Positions 1 through 9,500 are shown, numbered from the stretch's first letter. The stretch: DNA of 25,377 nt from Bacteroidales bacterium UBA1187 (GCA_002309835.1 DBYL01000019.1:73280-98656); one strand, 5' to 3'. Notes: generated from the sequence alone by a model not told the origin. Made by a program: numbers and translations.

Positions 1-279
1 GAGTACAACGGACTCTATCCGAAGCGTGAGAAGAATGTCAATATCAACGACGCATTGAACAATACGCTTAGCCGTACGTTCTCGACTTCTATGTCTACGT
101 TCGTGGTATTGCTCGCTATCTTTATCTTCGGTGGTGAGACGATCCGTGGCTTCGTATTTGCACTCCTCATGGGTGTTATCGTAGGTACCTATTCGTCTCT
201 GTTCATCGCTTCGCCGATCGCTTACGACATTCAGCGTGCTCAGGCTAAGCGTGCAGAGAAGAAAGCTGAGAAAAAATGA
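1..279 (+). CDS. secDF: SecDF protein translocase subunit, C-terminal end (5' partial)
   Basis: The reading frame is open from base 1, so this is the last 92 residues of a longer protein. It contains the typical end of the SecF half: a DALNNTLSRTFSTS segment, a hydrophobic helix, then an FGGETIRGFVFALLMGV helix and a GTYSSLFIASPI helix, followed by a short Lys/Ala/Glu-rich cytoplasmic tail. SecDF is an inner-membrane accessory of the SecYEG channel that uses the proton gradient to pull preproteins outward; in Bacteroidota SecD and SecF are usually one fused protein, which I infer here but cannot see. Its TGA overlaps the ATG of clpP by four bases, suggesting translational coupling. Confidence 0.9.
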   Translation, partial: EYNGLYPKREKNVNINDALNNTLSRTFSTSMSTFVVLLAIFIFGGETIRGFVFALLMGVIVGTYSSLFIASPIAYDIQRAQAKRAEKKAEKK

Positions 280-962
280 AAAATGACTTTCTGAAATTTG
301 CTGTTTCGCAGGGTTTGAACTCCATGCATGTAGAGGATATCATGTCCCGCAGTATGGATCAGACCCGCGCGAGCGGCGGATATATATCGCCCACTATCCT
401 CGAGGAGCGTCAACTGAATGTGACCCAGATGGATGTGTTCAGCCGCTTGATGATGGATCGTGTGATCTTCCTCGGTACCGAGGTCAATGACTACACGGCT
501 AATGTCATCCAGGCACAGCTGCTCTATCTGGACTCTGTGGATAGTGAGCGCGATATAAACCTCTATCTCAATACGCCGGGCGGGTCCGTATATGCAGGAT
601 TAGGCATCTATGACACGATGCAGTTTGTCAAGGCGCGTGTAGCTACTATCTGCACGGGTCTTGCTGCTTCGATGGGTGCTGTACTGTTGGTTGCCGGTGA
701 GAAAGGCATGCGCGCAGCGCTGCCTCATAGCCGTGTCATGATCCATCAGCCGCTTGGAGGCATTGAAGGCCAGGCCAGCGATATTGAGATAACAGCCAAA
801 GAGATCCTCAAACTCAAGGAGGAACTCTATCAGATCATCTCCGACCATTCCGGCAAAGCCATGGAGCAGATCCGTAAAGACGCTGATCGCGATCACTGGA
901 TGACTGCAAAAGAGGCGCTGGACTACGGAATGATTGACAAACTGTATATCCATAAAGACTAA
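276..962 (+). CDS. clpP: ATP-dependent Clp protease proteolytic subunit ClpP
   Basis: A 228-residue serine peptidase of the ClpP (S14) family. The catalytic triad is complete by spacing: Ser132 in GLAASMGA, His157 in VMIHQP and Asp206 in DADRDHW, with the same 25 and 49 residue intervals as in E. coli ClpP. The LNTPGGSVYAGLGIYD and ILEERQLNVTQMDVFSRL segments are also family-typical. ClpP forms a barrel of two seven-subunit rings that degrades proteins unfolded and fed in by ClpX, encoded next. The ATG overlaps the secDF stop by four bases (ATGA). About 30 residues precede the core, so a processed propeptide is possible, as in other ClpPs, though no cleavage site can be proven here. Confidence 0.98.
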   Translation: MKNDFLKFAVSQGLNSMHVEDIMSRSMDQTRASGGYISPTILEERQLNVTQMDVFSRLMMDRVIFLGTEVNDYTANVIQAQLLYLDSVDSERDINLYLNTPGGSVYAGLGIYDTMQFVKARVATICTGLAASMGAVLLVAGEKGMRAALPHSRVMIHQPLGGIEGQASDIEITAKEILKLKEELYQIISDHSGKAMEQIRKDADRDHWMTAKEALDYGMIDKLYIHKD

Positions 963-2212
963 TGGCAAAACGCACTCAACCTACATGTAGTTTCTGTGGT
1001 CGTCCGATGAAGAATATCTTCGCCGGACAAGGAAACGATGTGTTTATCTGCGATGAGTGCATTGAGGCAGGGCACGCCTTGGTGGCAGCTATGCCGAAGG
1101 AGAAGAGAACGGCTGAAGGCGATCTTTCTTTAGATACACTCCCTACGCCGCAGGCTATCAAGGATTTCCTCGACCAGTACGTCATTGGTCAGGACGAGGC
1201 GAAACGCTTTCTCTCGGTAGCGGTGTACAACCACTACAAACGCGTGCTGCAGGAGATCTCCAATGACGACGTAGAGATAGAGAAGAGTAACATCCTCCTC
1301 GTCGGTTCTACCGGTACGGGTAAGACCCTTCTTGCTCGCTCCATCGCAAAGATGCTTAAGGTGCCTTTCGCTATCGGTGACGCTACGGCGTTGACCCAAG
1401 CAGGCTATGTGGGAGAAGATGTAGAATCGCTTCTCGTACGCCTCTTGCAGGATGCGGATTACGATGTAGCAAAAGCCCAACGCGGTATCGTCTTCATCGA
1501 TGAAATCGATAAGATTGCTCGTAAGACCGAGAATCCTTCTATCACGCGCGACGTGAGTGGCGAAGGAGTGCAACAAAGTTTGCTGAAGATGCTCGAGGGT
1601 TCTATCGTCAATGTGCCGCCTCAAGGAGGCCGTAAACACCCGGAGCAGGAACTGATACACGTGGATACGAAAAATATCCTCTTCATCTGCGGAGGTGCTT
1701 TCGATGGCATTGAGCGTAAGATCTCGCAGCGCATGAATGCGCAGACGGTTGGATTTGCAGCTCAGCAGGAAGCATCGCGCATAGACAAGAATAATCTATT
1801 GCAATATATCGCGCCGCAGGATCTGAAGTCTTATGGATTGATACCAGAGATCATCGGTCGTCTGCCGGTACTTACCTATCTGCGTCCTTTGGATAAGGAG
1901 GCGCTGCGTAATATTCTTACCGAACCTAAGAACGCGCTTACTAAGCAGTATCAGAAATTGCTCGCGATGGATAACGTCACGCTCATCTTTGATGATGAAG
2001 CATTGGATTACATCGTGGACAAAGCGCTGGAGTACAAACTCGGGGCACGTGGATTACGCGGATTGATGGAAGCGGTGATGATGGACTTGATGTTTGAACT
2101 ACCTTCTCAGAAACAACCCAACAATGCCTTGAAAACCTTTACGGTAACCAAGGAATATGCGAGGAAGAAATTAGAGAGGGTTGACTTAGGTAGACTAAAA
2201 AACGCGGTGTAA
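962..2212 (+). CDS. clpX: ATP-dependent Clp protease ATP-binding subunit ClpX
   Basis: A 416-residue AAA+ unfoldase that recognises substrates and translocates them into ClpP. The N-terminal C4 zinc-binding domain has Cys9, Cys12, Cys30 and Cys33. Walker A is GSTGTGKT (115-122), the pore loop GYVG is at 148-151, Walker B IVFIDEID at 176-183, an RKH loop at 224-226, a VGF tripeptide (263-265, the position of the ClpP-docking IGF loop) and sensor 2 GARGLR (361-366). All elements needed for activity are present. The ATG shares one base with the clpP stop (TAATG), so the two are surely co-translated. The stop codon lies inside the terminator hairpin that ends the operon. Confidence 0.98.
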   Translation: MAKRTQPTCSFCGRPMKNIFAGQGNDVFICDECIEAGHALVAAMPKEKRTAEGDLSLDTLPTPQAIKDFLDQYVIGQDEAKRFLSVAVYNHYKRVLQEISNDDVEIEKSNILLVGSTGTGKTLLARSIAKMLKVPFAIGDATALTQAGYVGEDVESLLVRLLQDADYDVAKAQRGIVFIDEIDKIARKTENPSITRDVSGEGVQQSLLKMLEGSIVNVPPQGGRKHPEQELIHVDTKNILFICGGAFDGIERKISQRMNAQTVGFAAQQEASRIDKNNLLQYIAPQDLKSYGLIPEIIGRLPVLTYLRPLDKEALRNILTEPKNALTKQYQKLLAMDNVTLIFDDEALDYIVDKALEYKLGARGLRGLMEAVMMDLMFELPSQKQPNNALKTFTVTKEYARKKLERVDLGRLKNAV

Positions 2213-2226
2213 TTACCGCGTTTTTT
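2197..2226. terminator. Bidirectional Rho-independent terminator between clpX and the DUF4270 gene
   Basis: CGCGGT (2203-2208) pairs with ACCGCG (2215-2220) around a six-base loop. The stem is preceded by six A and followed by six T, so it works on both strands. It overlaps the last codons of both convergent genes, which are only 12 bases apart. Confidence 0.9.
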
Positions 2227-3667
2227 ATTTCTCAACATCCGGAATGGAGAATCCGCAGAAGACAATCTCGAATTTCATGCCATTCTTAGCCGAACGAATC
2301 TTAGTGGCCGATATCGTCTGTTGTTGACGTACAGAGGCGTACGTGGAAGTACTGCTGCCGCTAATGTCTGCGTCTACACTAACCGGAAGTAATACCATCC
2401 GTAAATTCTCCGTCGTAGTCTTCTTACGCAACTGATTGGTCAGGAAATCCGACATGTCGTAGGTATAATAATAGATAGCATTTCCGGCAGAGTCGGTACC
2501 TTGAATGAGAGAACTAATCAGTGCGCAGGTATCAGAAGGCAACTCACGTTTTGAGAAGAAACGATTTACACTCTCTTCTTTGATGAGCAGCATATAGGAA
2601 GCCGGTTGTAACCAGTCGTTACGCGTTATATTCGCCGTTGTGCCTTCATATACATTCTCTACATTAATCCGTACTTCTGCTTTATTGACGTATGGTCGCT
2701 TGATGGTATCGCCATCGGTAGTATCAATCATGTGCTCCATGATGGCGTCCGAGATGCGCGCCATAGGGAATGTCATGCGCGTACATATGCCCGCGGGCGC
2801 GATAATATAATTATAGGTGTCGGAGTCTTTTTTCAACTCCTCAACCCATTCTTTTTTACCCTGGTATTGAATATGATTGATAGTGCGTACTTCAGAGTTG
2901 GCGTAGAATGCTTTCATATCCTGAACCGTTGTATCGCGTCCAGCTTTGGAGTACGTAAAACTATAATATACGCCTAAGGCTACATCCGATACGTTAAGTA
3001 CGGTAGAGGATCCAAAAGAACTCTCTATCAACAGTCCATTGAACTGCTGGTTAAATTTCTCTTGGCTTTCAAAAGATTGAATAGCCCAGAAGGTATTCTT
3101 GAAATCATCGTTTACCTTCATGCGAAGCATCGGTACATAATCTCCATTCTCGTTTGCGATAGAGTCAAGTTTTTCGGAGGCTACAACAATGCGTCTGTTA
3201 ACCAAAATAGATTTTTCTCGCGAGCAGTAATCGCTGATATTCAAATCTGTAGGATAGGTGCCTGAATACGAGAATGTTTTCTTATCCATTTGATATACAT
3301 TGATGGCCATAGGCGATAGGTCGTCACCTACCCAACTCGAATAATAGATGAATAAGCAAATAGAATCAATAGTTGCTCCCGCGGGGTAAGAATATCCCTC
3401 CGGACAAGCCAGTTGTGTAAGAATTGATGCGCGCAATAGTCCGTAATCCGTCTCCATCTCCCCTAATAGACATGAATCGGCCTGAGATATTATCGATTCG
3501 CAACTGTCAATAGAGGAAGATAGAGAAAAAGTATCGGCTAATACAATGATAGCATCATTCTCATCCAACACCGCTTTTCCGGCACTGGATATATCATCCT
3601 TGCATGCAGTCCAGCAGCATGCTATCATCGCAAGTATAGACCCTATTATCGCAAAGCGTTTATTCAT
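2225..3667 (-). CDS. DUF4270 family lipoprotein, probably surface-exposed
   Basis: A 480-residue predicted lipoprotein. The N-terminus has Lys/Arg, a hydrophobic stretch and a lipidation cysteine at residue 22 (ACCWTAC). The residues after the cysteine are KDD, which fits the Bacteroidota lipoprotein export signal (Lys followed by two acidic residues) that sends lipoproteins to the outer face of the outer membrane. The body (GATIDSICLFIYYSSW, MAINVYQM and a late DISGSSTSTYAS segment) resembles DUF4270, a family of unknown function common in Bacteroidales. The start overlaps the upstream GT5-like gene by eight bases, so the two form an operon. The same pairing near panC is known from Bacteroides, which supports the family call. 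Function is not known. Confidence 0.8.
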   Translation of the reverse strand: MNKRFAIIGSILAMIACCWTACKDDISSAGKAVLDENDAIIVLADTFSLSSSIDSCESIISQADSCLLGEMETDYGLLRASILTQLACPEGYSYPAGATIDSICLFIYYSSWVGDDLSPMAINVYQMDKKTFSYSGTYPTDLNISDYCSREKSILVNRRIVVASEKLDSIANENGDYVPMLRMKVNDDFKNTFWAIQSFESQEKFNQQFNGLLIESSFGSSTVLNVSDVALGVYYSFTYSKAGRDTTVQDMKAFYANSEVRTINHIQYQGKKEWVEELKKDSDTYNYIIAPAGICTRMTFPMARISDAIMEHMIDTTDGDTIKRPYVNKAEVRINVENVYEGTTANITRNDWLQPASYMLLIKEESVNRFFSKRELPSDTCALISSLIQGTDSAGNAIYYYTYDMSDFLTNQLRKKTTTENLRMVLLPVSVDADISGSSTSTYASVRQQQTISATKIRSAKNGMKFEIVFCGFSIPDVEK

Positions 3668-4496
3668 TCGTCTCTAACAATGTTTGATAAAATTCCCACT
3701 GACGCTTACATGCCTCATTTAGATCTTCCGTCTCCTGATACGGCAGACTTGGTTTGCCTTTTGTCTCTGCATAATTAGCTAATCGCTGGTTCACCTTCGG
3801 CGCAGCATATACGATTGCATCCGAGAAATCGATAGCCAGACGCATCAACTCTTCATAGCCAACTGGGAAACCGGCGATGGAGCGAACATCCGTATTGGCT
3901 ATTCCGTCAATGCGCAGTTTGTCCGTAAATCGAGTGGGGAAAGGTGTCTTGTACTCCAAATCATCCAGCATCAATACAATCTTGGAATTCGCAAAGAATG
4001 GTTCATCGCTATAGGCTTTCTTTAAATACAAAGGAGCCAAAGCGGACATCCAGCCGGAACACAGGATGATATTCGGAGTCCAGCGCAGTTTCTTCACTGT
4101 CTCAATGACACCACGCGCATAGAAGATCACACGGTCGTCATTATCTGCATACTCGACTCCATCCGCGTCAGCCGTTCCTTTGCGACGATGGAAAAGGTCG
4201 TCATTGTCGATGAAATAGATTTGAATACGCGCTGACTGAATAGAGGCAACTTTGATCAGCAACGGGTGATCTGATTCCTCTATGATCAGGTTCATACCCG
4301 AAAGACGAATCACCTCGTGTAACTGATTGCGACGCTCATTGATTTCGCCAAATTTAGGCATGAATGTACGTGTCTCATATCCATGAGACTGGAAGTACTC
4401 CGGCAACTGACGATTGAGCAACCGGATAGGCGTCTCTTCTGCCAGATAAGGGCTAATCTCTTGCGAGATAAACAGGATACGATTTGGCTCTTTCAT
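3660..4496 (-). CDS. Glycogen/starch synthase-like protein, N-terminal GT5 domain only
   Basis: A 278-residue protein annotated in relatives as glycogen/starch synthase. The ILFISQEISPY start, TFMPKFGEINERRNQLHEV segment and VILMLDDLEY-like strand fit one Rossmann-type half of a GT-B fold. The second half, which carries nucleotide-sugar binding residues, is missing, and the N-terminal K-x-G-G-L motif of true synthases is not visible: the matching region reads AEETPIRLLNRQL. It may therefore not be an active synthase. The start at 4496 is chosen because a longer frame would begin at a TTG lying inside the promoter element at 4521-4528. It leads the operon with the DUF4270 lipoprotein gene and is divergent from panC. 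Confidence 0.75.
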   Translation of the reverse strand: MKEPNRILFISQEISPYLAEETPIRLLNRQLPEYFQSHGYETRTFMPKFGEINERRNQLHEVIRLSGMNLIIEESDHPLLIKVASIQSARIQIYFIDNDDLFHRRKGTADADGVEYADNDDRVIFYARGVIETVKKLRWTPNIILCSGWMSALAPLYLKKAYSDEPFFANSKIVLMLDDLEYKTPFPTRFTDKLRIDGIANTDVRSIAGFPVGYEELMRLAIDFSDAIVYAAPKVNQRLANYAETKGKPSLPYQETEDLNEACKRQWEFYQTLLETNE

Positions 4497-4520
4497 AGGC
4501 GTGTGCACTTTTTCGCAATG

Positions 4521-4528
4521 CAAAGGTA
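4521..4528 (-). promoter_or_regulatory. Promoter -7 element for the GT5-like/DUF4270 operon
   Basis: On the minus strand this reads TACCTTTG, matching the Bacteroidota -7 consensus TAnnTTTG. The -33 element is weak (TTCG at the expected distance). Transcription would begin about 20 bases before the ATG at 4496. The 96-base divergent gap is very AT-rich. Confidence 0.7.
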
Positions 4529-4591
4529 CAAAAAAAATCTGATATAACGAAAAAAAATCGCGAAAAATTTTATTTTTCGGTTATTTTTTGC

Positions 4592-4599
4592 TAACTTTG
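4592..4599 (+). promoter_or_regulatory. Promoter -7 element for panC-pdxB
   Basis: TAACTTTG matches TAnnTTTG and lies 20 bases before the panC ATG, giving a short leader. The T-rich stretch at the -33 position is a weak match only. Confidence 0.7.
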
Positions 4600-4619
4600 C
4601 ACGTTTTTTCGATAAATCT

Positions 4620-5477
4620 ATGCAAATTATTACTACAAAAACGGACTTGCAACAGGTTGTTGCAACGTGCAAGAAAGAAGGTAAAACGATTGGTTTAGTC
4701 CCTACGATGGGTGCCCTTCATGCAGGTCATGCCAGTTTGGTAAAACGCGCAGTAAAAGATAACGATGTGTGTATCGTTTCGGTGTTCGTAAACCCCACTC
4801 AGTTTAATAACAAAGAGGATTTAGCGAAGTACCCTCGTAATATAGAGCGCGATGCGAATTTATTGAGCGAAATAGGCGCTCATTATGTGTTTGCTCCTAC
4901 GCCCGAAGAGATGTATTCGGCTGAGGAGATGAATACTACCTTCCAGTTTGACTTTGCCGGTCTGGATAAGGTGATGGAAGGTAAGATGCGTCCGGGCCAT
5001 TTCAATGGAGTGGTACAAGTAGTGAGTCGTCTTTTCTATCTGACTCAACCGGACAAGGCCTATTTCGGAGAAAAGGACTTCCAGCAGTTAGCTATTATTC
5101 ACCATATGGTAGAGCGTAGCTCTATGGCCGGCACTTTCGGCAAACTACAGATTATCGATTGTCCTATTGTGCGCGAGGAATCCGGTCTGGCGCTTTCCAG
5201 CCGCAATGAGCGTCTCTCAGCTGATGAGAAGCAAACAGCCTTAGCAATCTCCAAAACACTATTTGCCTCTTTAGAGTGGGCGAAGAATGCTTCCGTACAA
5301 GAAGTACAGCAACGAGTGATAGATACCATCAATGCCGTGCCTAGTCTGGAGGTGGAATACTACGAGATAGTAGACCAAACGACTCTTCTTCCTACGGATA
5401 CCTTCGCTAACGCCATCGGATGTATTACCGTGTACTGCGGTCCCGTACGGTTGATTGACAATATCAAGTACGCGTGA
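4620..5477 (+). CDS. panC: Pantothenate synthetase PanC
   Basis: A 285-residue enzyme that joins pantoate and beta-alanine using ATP, the last step of vitamin B5 synthesis, in the cytoplasm. Visible signatures: VPTMGALHAGH (28-37) with the HxGH nucleotide-binding motif, KMRPGHFNGV (122-131), YFGEKDFQQL (148-157) and ALSSRN (191-196), the counterpart of the KMSKS loop. Length is normal for the family (about 280). It starts directly after the promoter at 4592-4599 and its TGA overlaps the GTG start of pdxB by four bases. No panD or panB is visible in the window. Confidence 0.97.
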   Translation: MQIITTKTDLQQVVATCKKEGKTIGLVPTMGALHAGHASLVKRAVKDNDVCIVSVFVNPTQFNNKEDLAKYPRNIERDANLLSEIGAHYVFAPTPEEMYSAEEMNTTFQFDFAGLDKVMEGKMRPGHFNGVVQVVSRLFYLTQPDKAYFGEKDFQQLAIIHHMVERSSMAGTFGKLQIIDCPIVREESGLALSSRNERLSADEKQTALAISKTLFASLEWAKNASVQEVQQRVIDTINAVPSLEVEYYEIVDQTTLLPTDTFANAIGCITVYCGPVRLIDNIKYA

Positions 5478-6400
5478 AAATCGTCTGTGACAAACATATT
5501 CCGTTCTTGGTAGAGGCCGTGCAAAACGAATGGCCTCATGTGCAGATTTGTCCGATGGAATCGGAGAAAATAGATGCTTCTGCAGTACATGACGCAGATG
5601 TCTTGGTGGTGCGAACAAGAACGAAAATAGATGGTGCATTGCTTCGCGGTTCAAGCGTGAGACTGGTATGTACCGCCACGATTGGCTACGATCATATAGA
5701 TACTGCATACTGCGAAGCGAATGGTATTCGATGGATGGCGTGCCCGGGCTGTAATGCGCAGGCTGTGTGCGACTATATAGAAGAGGCGTTGAATGAGGTT
5801 GAATTACGTGGAACTATAGGAATCGTCGGAGTGGGTCATGTAGGATCGCTGGTAGCCAAGATGGCAGAGCGGAACGGATGGCAAGTCTTGCTTAACGACC
5901 CTCCGAAAAAGATAGGTGTTTCTCTTGATGAGATCGCAAAGAATTGTGATGTCATCACCTTCCACGTGCCTTTGGATGCTACTACTTATCATCTATGCGA
6001 TGCCTCTTTCCTTGCGCAATGTAAGCAAGGAGCACTTATCATCAATGCTGCACGTGGCGGAGTGGTAGATGAGCAGGCACTGCTAAGCAGTGGGCATCCG
6101 TTCATGTTAGATACATGGGAAAACGAACCAACGATTAATGCTGAGGTGCTAGGAAATGCACTGCGCGCTTCTATGCATATAGCAGGGTATTCTTTAGAAG
6201 GAAAACGGAATGCTACTCAAATGTGTCTCGATGCAATCGCTAAAGAAGGACAACTTCCTTCTATCTCCCTTGCTAACTACGCCTCGGCGCAAACCAGTAA
6301 AGGTGATTCTTCTTTTGGTTGGTTAGATAAAATTACTAACCAATTGAAAGCCAATCCATCTTCCTTTGAATTGCTCCGCAAACAATATCATTTGCGGTAA
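5474..6400 (+). CDS. pdxB: 4-phosphoerythronate dehydrogenase PdxB (short form)
   Basis: A 308-residue D-2-hydroxyacid dehydrogenase of the PdxB type, which oxidises 4-phosphoerythronate in pyridoxal phosphate synthesis. The PdxB-like start is MKIVCDKHIPF; the NAD-binding GVGHVG motif is at 119-124, and the catalytic residues fit Arg194 (NAARGG), Glu218 (WENEP) and His235 (MHIAGYS), with Glu-His spacing as in E. coli PdxB. E. coli PdxB is about 378 residues; this one ends soon after the catalytic part, so the usual C-terminal dimerisation domain is much reduced. The start is GTG, overlapping the panC stop by four bases. A generic 2-hydroxyacid dehydrogenase is the main alternative. Confidence 0.88.
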   Translation: MKIVCDKHIPFLVEAVQNEWPHVQICPMESEKIDASAVHDADVLVVRTRTKIDGALLRGSSVRLVCTATIGYDHIDTAYCEANGIRWMACPGCNAQAVCDYIEEALNEVELRGTIGIVGVGHVGSLVAKMAERNGWQVLLNDPPKKIGVSLDEIAKNCDVITFHVPLDATTYHLCDASFLAQCKQGALIINAARGGVVDEQALLSSGHPFMLDTWENEPTINAEVLGNALRASMHIAGYSLEGKRNATQMCLDAIAKEGQLPSISLANYASAQTSKGDSSFGWLDKITNQLKANPSSFELLRKQYHLR

Positions 6401-6428
6401 AAAACATCCCTTTTTGTAATGTAGAGTT

Positions 6429-6460
6429 AGCAAAAGCGATGTTTTTGCTTTTTTTATTTT
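6429..6460 (+). terminator. Rho-independent terminator after pdxB
   Basis: AGCAAAA (6429-6435) pairs with TTTTGCT (6443-6449) around a seven-base loop, followed by a run of T with a single A. It separates panC-pdxB from the giant surface protein gene. Confidence 0.75.
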
Positions 6461-6491
6461 ATAAAAAATCCCGTATTTTGTTTTTTTTTCG

Positions 6492-6518
6492 TACCTTTGC
6501 ACGCTTTTTGTGCAAAGG
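6492..6518 (+). promoter_or_regulatory. Promoter -7 element with overlapping inverted repeat, upstream of the giant surface protein
   Basis: TACCTTTG (6492-6499) matches the -7 consensus; no good -33 element is seen. CCTTTGCAC (6494-6502) is repeated exactly in inverted form as GTGCAAAGG (6510-6518), seven bases apart, so one arm covers most of the -7 element. This could be an operator or a DNA/RNA hairpin at the transcript start. No similar repeat overlaps the other promoters in the window. Confidence 0.6.
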
Positions 6519-6527
6519 CGTAATAGT

Positions 6528-9500
6528 ATGAAATATAGAAACATCAATATGAATAAACAATTCTTATTAATGACATTATTCGTTTTTCTCGGTCTTTTCG
6601 CGGGAGCGAATAGTGTGTGGGCGGAGGATCCTAATCCTGAGACAGATTATTTCTGGGCCCGTCTTATTGCTAAACCGGCTACTACGACGGCTGGAAGCGG
6701 AACGGTGTTTGTGACGGATGAATCTTCGGATGAAGGAGCCATTTACAAAGCGGATACCAGTCGTATGGATGGGTATAGTCCGATATACCTTATGTCCAGC
6801 ATCCTTAATTCTGAAGTTTCCTTCTATATCTTCGCGAAACCGGATGCGGGTTCATATTTCACGGGTTGGTCATATATTGATGGTCACACGGATTTAGGAA
6901 GCGATGCGCCTATAAGCGTTATGCCGTCCTCGCAGAAGGGGCATTCCAATGCGCGCGAGCATATAGTTTACGCGGCTTTCAAACCAATTCAACTTGTGTC
7001 TTATGAAATAGTCAGTGGTAGCAATACCACCTCCCAGGTAGGAGAAGAGTGGACGTGTACCCAGACTATTCGTTTTCGTGCAGAAACGCCGGATGGAAGC
7101 GGTCTTGGAAATACTACGGATGTCCGCCATTTTAAACTTCCCGTTATTGAGCGTAAAGAGGGTACAACCGGAACTTGGACTACGAGTGTAATGGAGTGGG
7201 CGGCCCCGTCTAATATAAATTTCTATGGCTCATATGCAGAATTAATAGTTCCAGTTACATTTACTGTTTCGAATGGTAACCCTGGAGAGTACGCTGCTAC
7301 CTTGACGTTGGAGACATATGCTGGCGTGAAAATGAAGGTGTATCTCTACGCTCGTACAACCGGTGGTAGCGAACAGGCTATTCGATATAATAAGTCAAAG
7401 GTGAAACAGGAGTCAGGCGATTTGTCCGATTTGCTTGCTCATGCTACAACCGGAGATATCATCAAGCTGAATGCTAATTATAGCAACGCGGTAGAACTCA
7501 ATGACACAATCACTTTTGACCTCAATGGTTTTACGCTGAGCAATACCCTGACTGTCAGCGGTGGCAATGTCACGTTGGCTTACAGCCCATACGGCGGTTC
7601 TGTTAATGCACTGGAGGTAACGGGTGGCAAGGCGATTCTTAATGGCGGAACACTTGGTTCCTTGACCATAGGTGCCAACGGAGCCGTTGAGCAGAATGGC
7701 GCTGAAATCACAGGAACTGCAACCAATAACGGTTCGCTAACAACTACAAATGGTGAGTTCCAAGCTGGTTTAACGTCAAGCAATACATTAATTGTTAATG
7801 GTGGTTCTTTCGCGGGTACTACGGCGATTAACGTAACCGGAGGAACGGCGCAAATCAAAAGAGGAACAATCACTGGATCTTCCTATGGTATCCAGTCTGC
7901 AGGTACAACGACTATTGAAAAACTCGCGGTCATCACAGGCGGTACCAAAGCCTTGAAACGTACGGCAGGATCACTAACCGTTAACAATGGTAAATTCGCT
8001 AATCATACGAATTTGGCAGAAGGTGACATTGTTTTCAATGCTGCTTATTTTCAAAATAATACTGGCGATTCCACTATCTTCCGTGGTAAGCAAGTGTGGC
8101 GTAATACGGCTGGTGCTGAGGCGCGCGAAGGCTATGCTTTCTTTATTGGCTCCCAAGATGCGGCACAAGCATCGAATGTCAGTGTATGTCGGATAGGGCA
8201 GGCTTCTTATTCCTCCTTAGAGGATGCATTGACATATGCAAATAACTCCGGAGAAGAGGTGCTCATCATTATGGAAAATGACTATGTGCTAAAGGCTGGT
8301 TACTATACCCTTCCAGCTAATGCGACATTGATTGTGCCTATGTCTAATGATCAAGAGGTGGCGAATCCGATTGTTCCTCGCGAGACAAGTGGTACACCTT
8401 CTCCAGTCTCTTTCCGTAAATTGACCTTTGCGGATGGAGTGAATATGAATGTGTTGGGCACGATAGAGTTATCTTGTACTCAGCACGGTAGCGGAGAGAC
8501 TATGGGTATTCCTGGTGGTAATTACGGTCATCTGATTTTGAAGCCTGGGAGTCATATTACGCTTTCATCTGGCGCAGAACTTCGTGCCTGGGGATACGTG
8601 ACGGGCGATGGTACACGTGATGCAGATGGAACCTATCTGTCAGGCGAGATTGATGCGCGCCGCGGATCCATCGTACGCGAGATGTTCCAAATGGGAGACT
8701 GGAAAGGAGGAAATATCTCACTAACGATGGTTATGCCGATGCCTCCTTATTCAGACTATATGGATAAGACTCATCTTTTCCCGATATATACTTATTTTAT
8801 TCAAAATGTAGAGTCTCCGGTGAAATACCATCCGGGCTCATCTTTGATTTGCGCAACCTCGGTAAATGTGTCCGGCTCCATCAATGCTTATGCTAATGAT
8901 ATTAAGATTGTCGGCAAGACGGGAGAGCCTGCAATGTTTCTCATGAGTGAGATGGCGGATGCGGATAATACATGGGTGCGGAAATGGTACGATGCACAGC
9001 ATGATAAGCAGGTGTATGAAGTCAATAGTGGCGCCCAATTGGGTTCTGTGGTGATAGACCTTGGAGAAGTGCCAGGATCAATGTTTGGGGCTAGCGGAAT
9101 GTTCAAAATCCAGTTGGATTCGCGTAAATTTGTTTTGCCGCTTACCAATAACTTTAAGATTCATCTGCTCTCTGGTGAGATGGCGTTCACGCAAAGCACA
9201 TCTTGTCTTCCCGGAATGGAGGTAGAGGTGGATAAGGAATCGGAGGTAAGCATCATTAAAAATGATGATTCGAGCATTGTGTCGGGAGCTCTCTATCTCT
9301 ACGATGCAGACCAGTGGAGTTATAATAACGACCAAGAGCACGGCTATGTGGGCAATAGCGGTAAGTTCGGAGCTATAGTCCGTTATTCTGCTACATGGGA
9401 TTTGGCACCGGATAGAGCGACTACACGCCCTAATGTGCGCGATATTAGTTCACCGGCTGCTATCGGAGATGCTATTTTGAATGTACATGGTACGTTCCGT

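Noticed and set aside
1130..1660. A 176-codon open frame opposite clpX
   Set aside because: clpX is fully supported by its motifs; this is the mirror of conserved codons.
4497..4523. Longer start (TTG) for the GT5-like gene
   Set aside because: The TTG is part of the -7 promoter element TACCTTTG, so it would not be in the transcript.
6510..6527. GTG start for the giant surface protein
   Set aside because: It falls in the inverted repeat at or near the transcription start; ATG 6528 or 6549 gives a normal signal peptide.
7440..7990. Simple DNA tandem repeat in the N-terminal third of the giant gene
   Set aside because: The protein is compositionally repetitive, but I see no exact repeated DNA units there, so no DNA repeat is listed.
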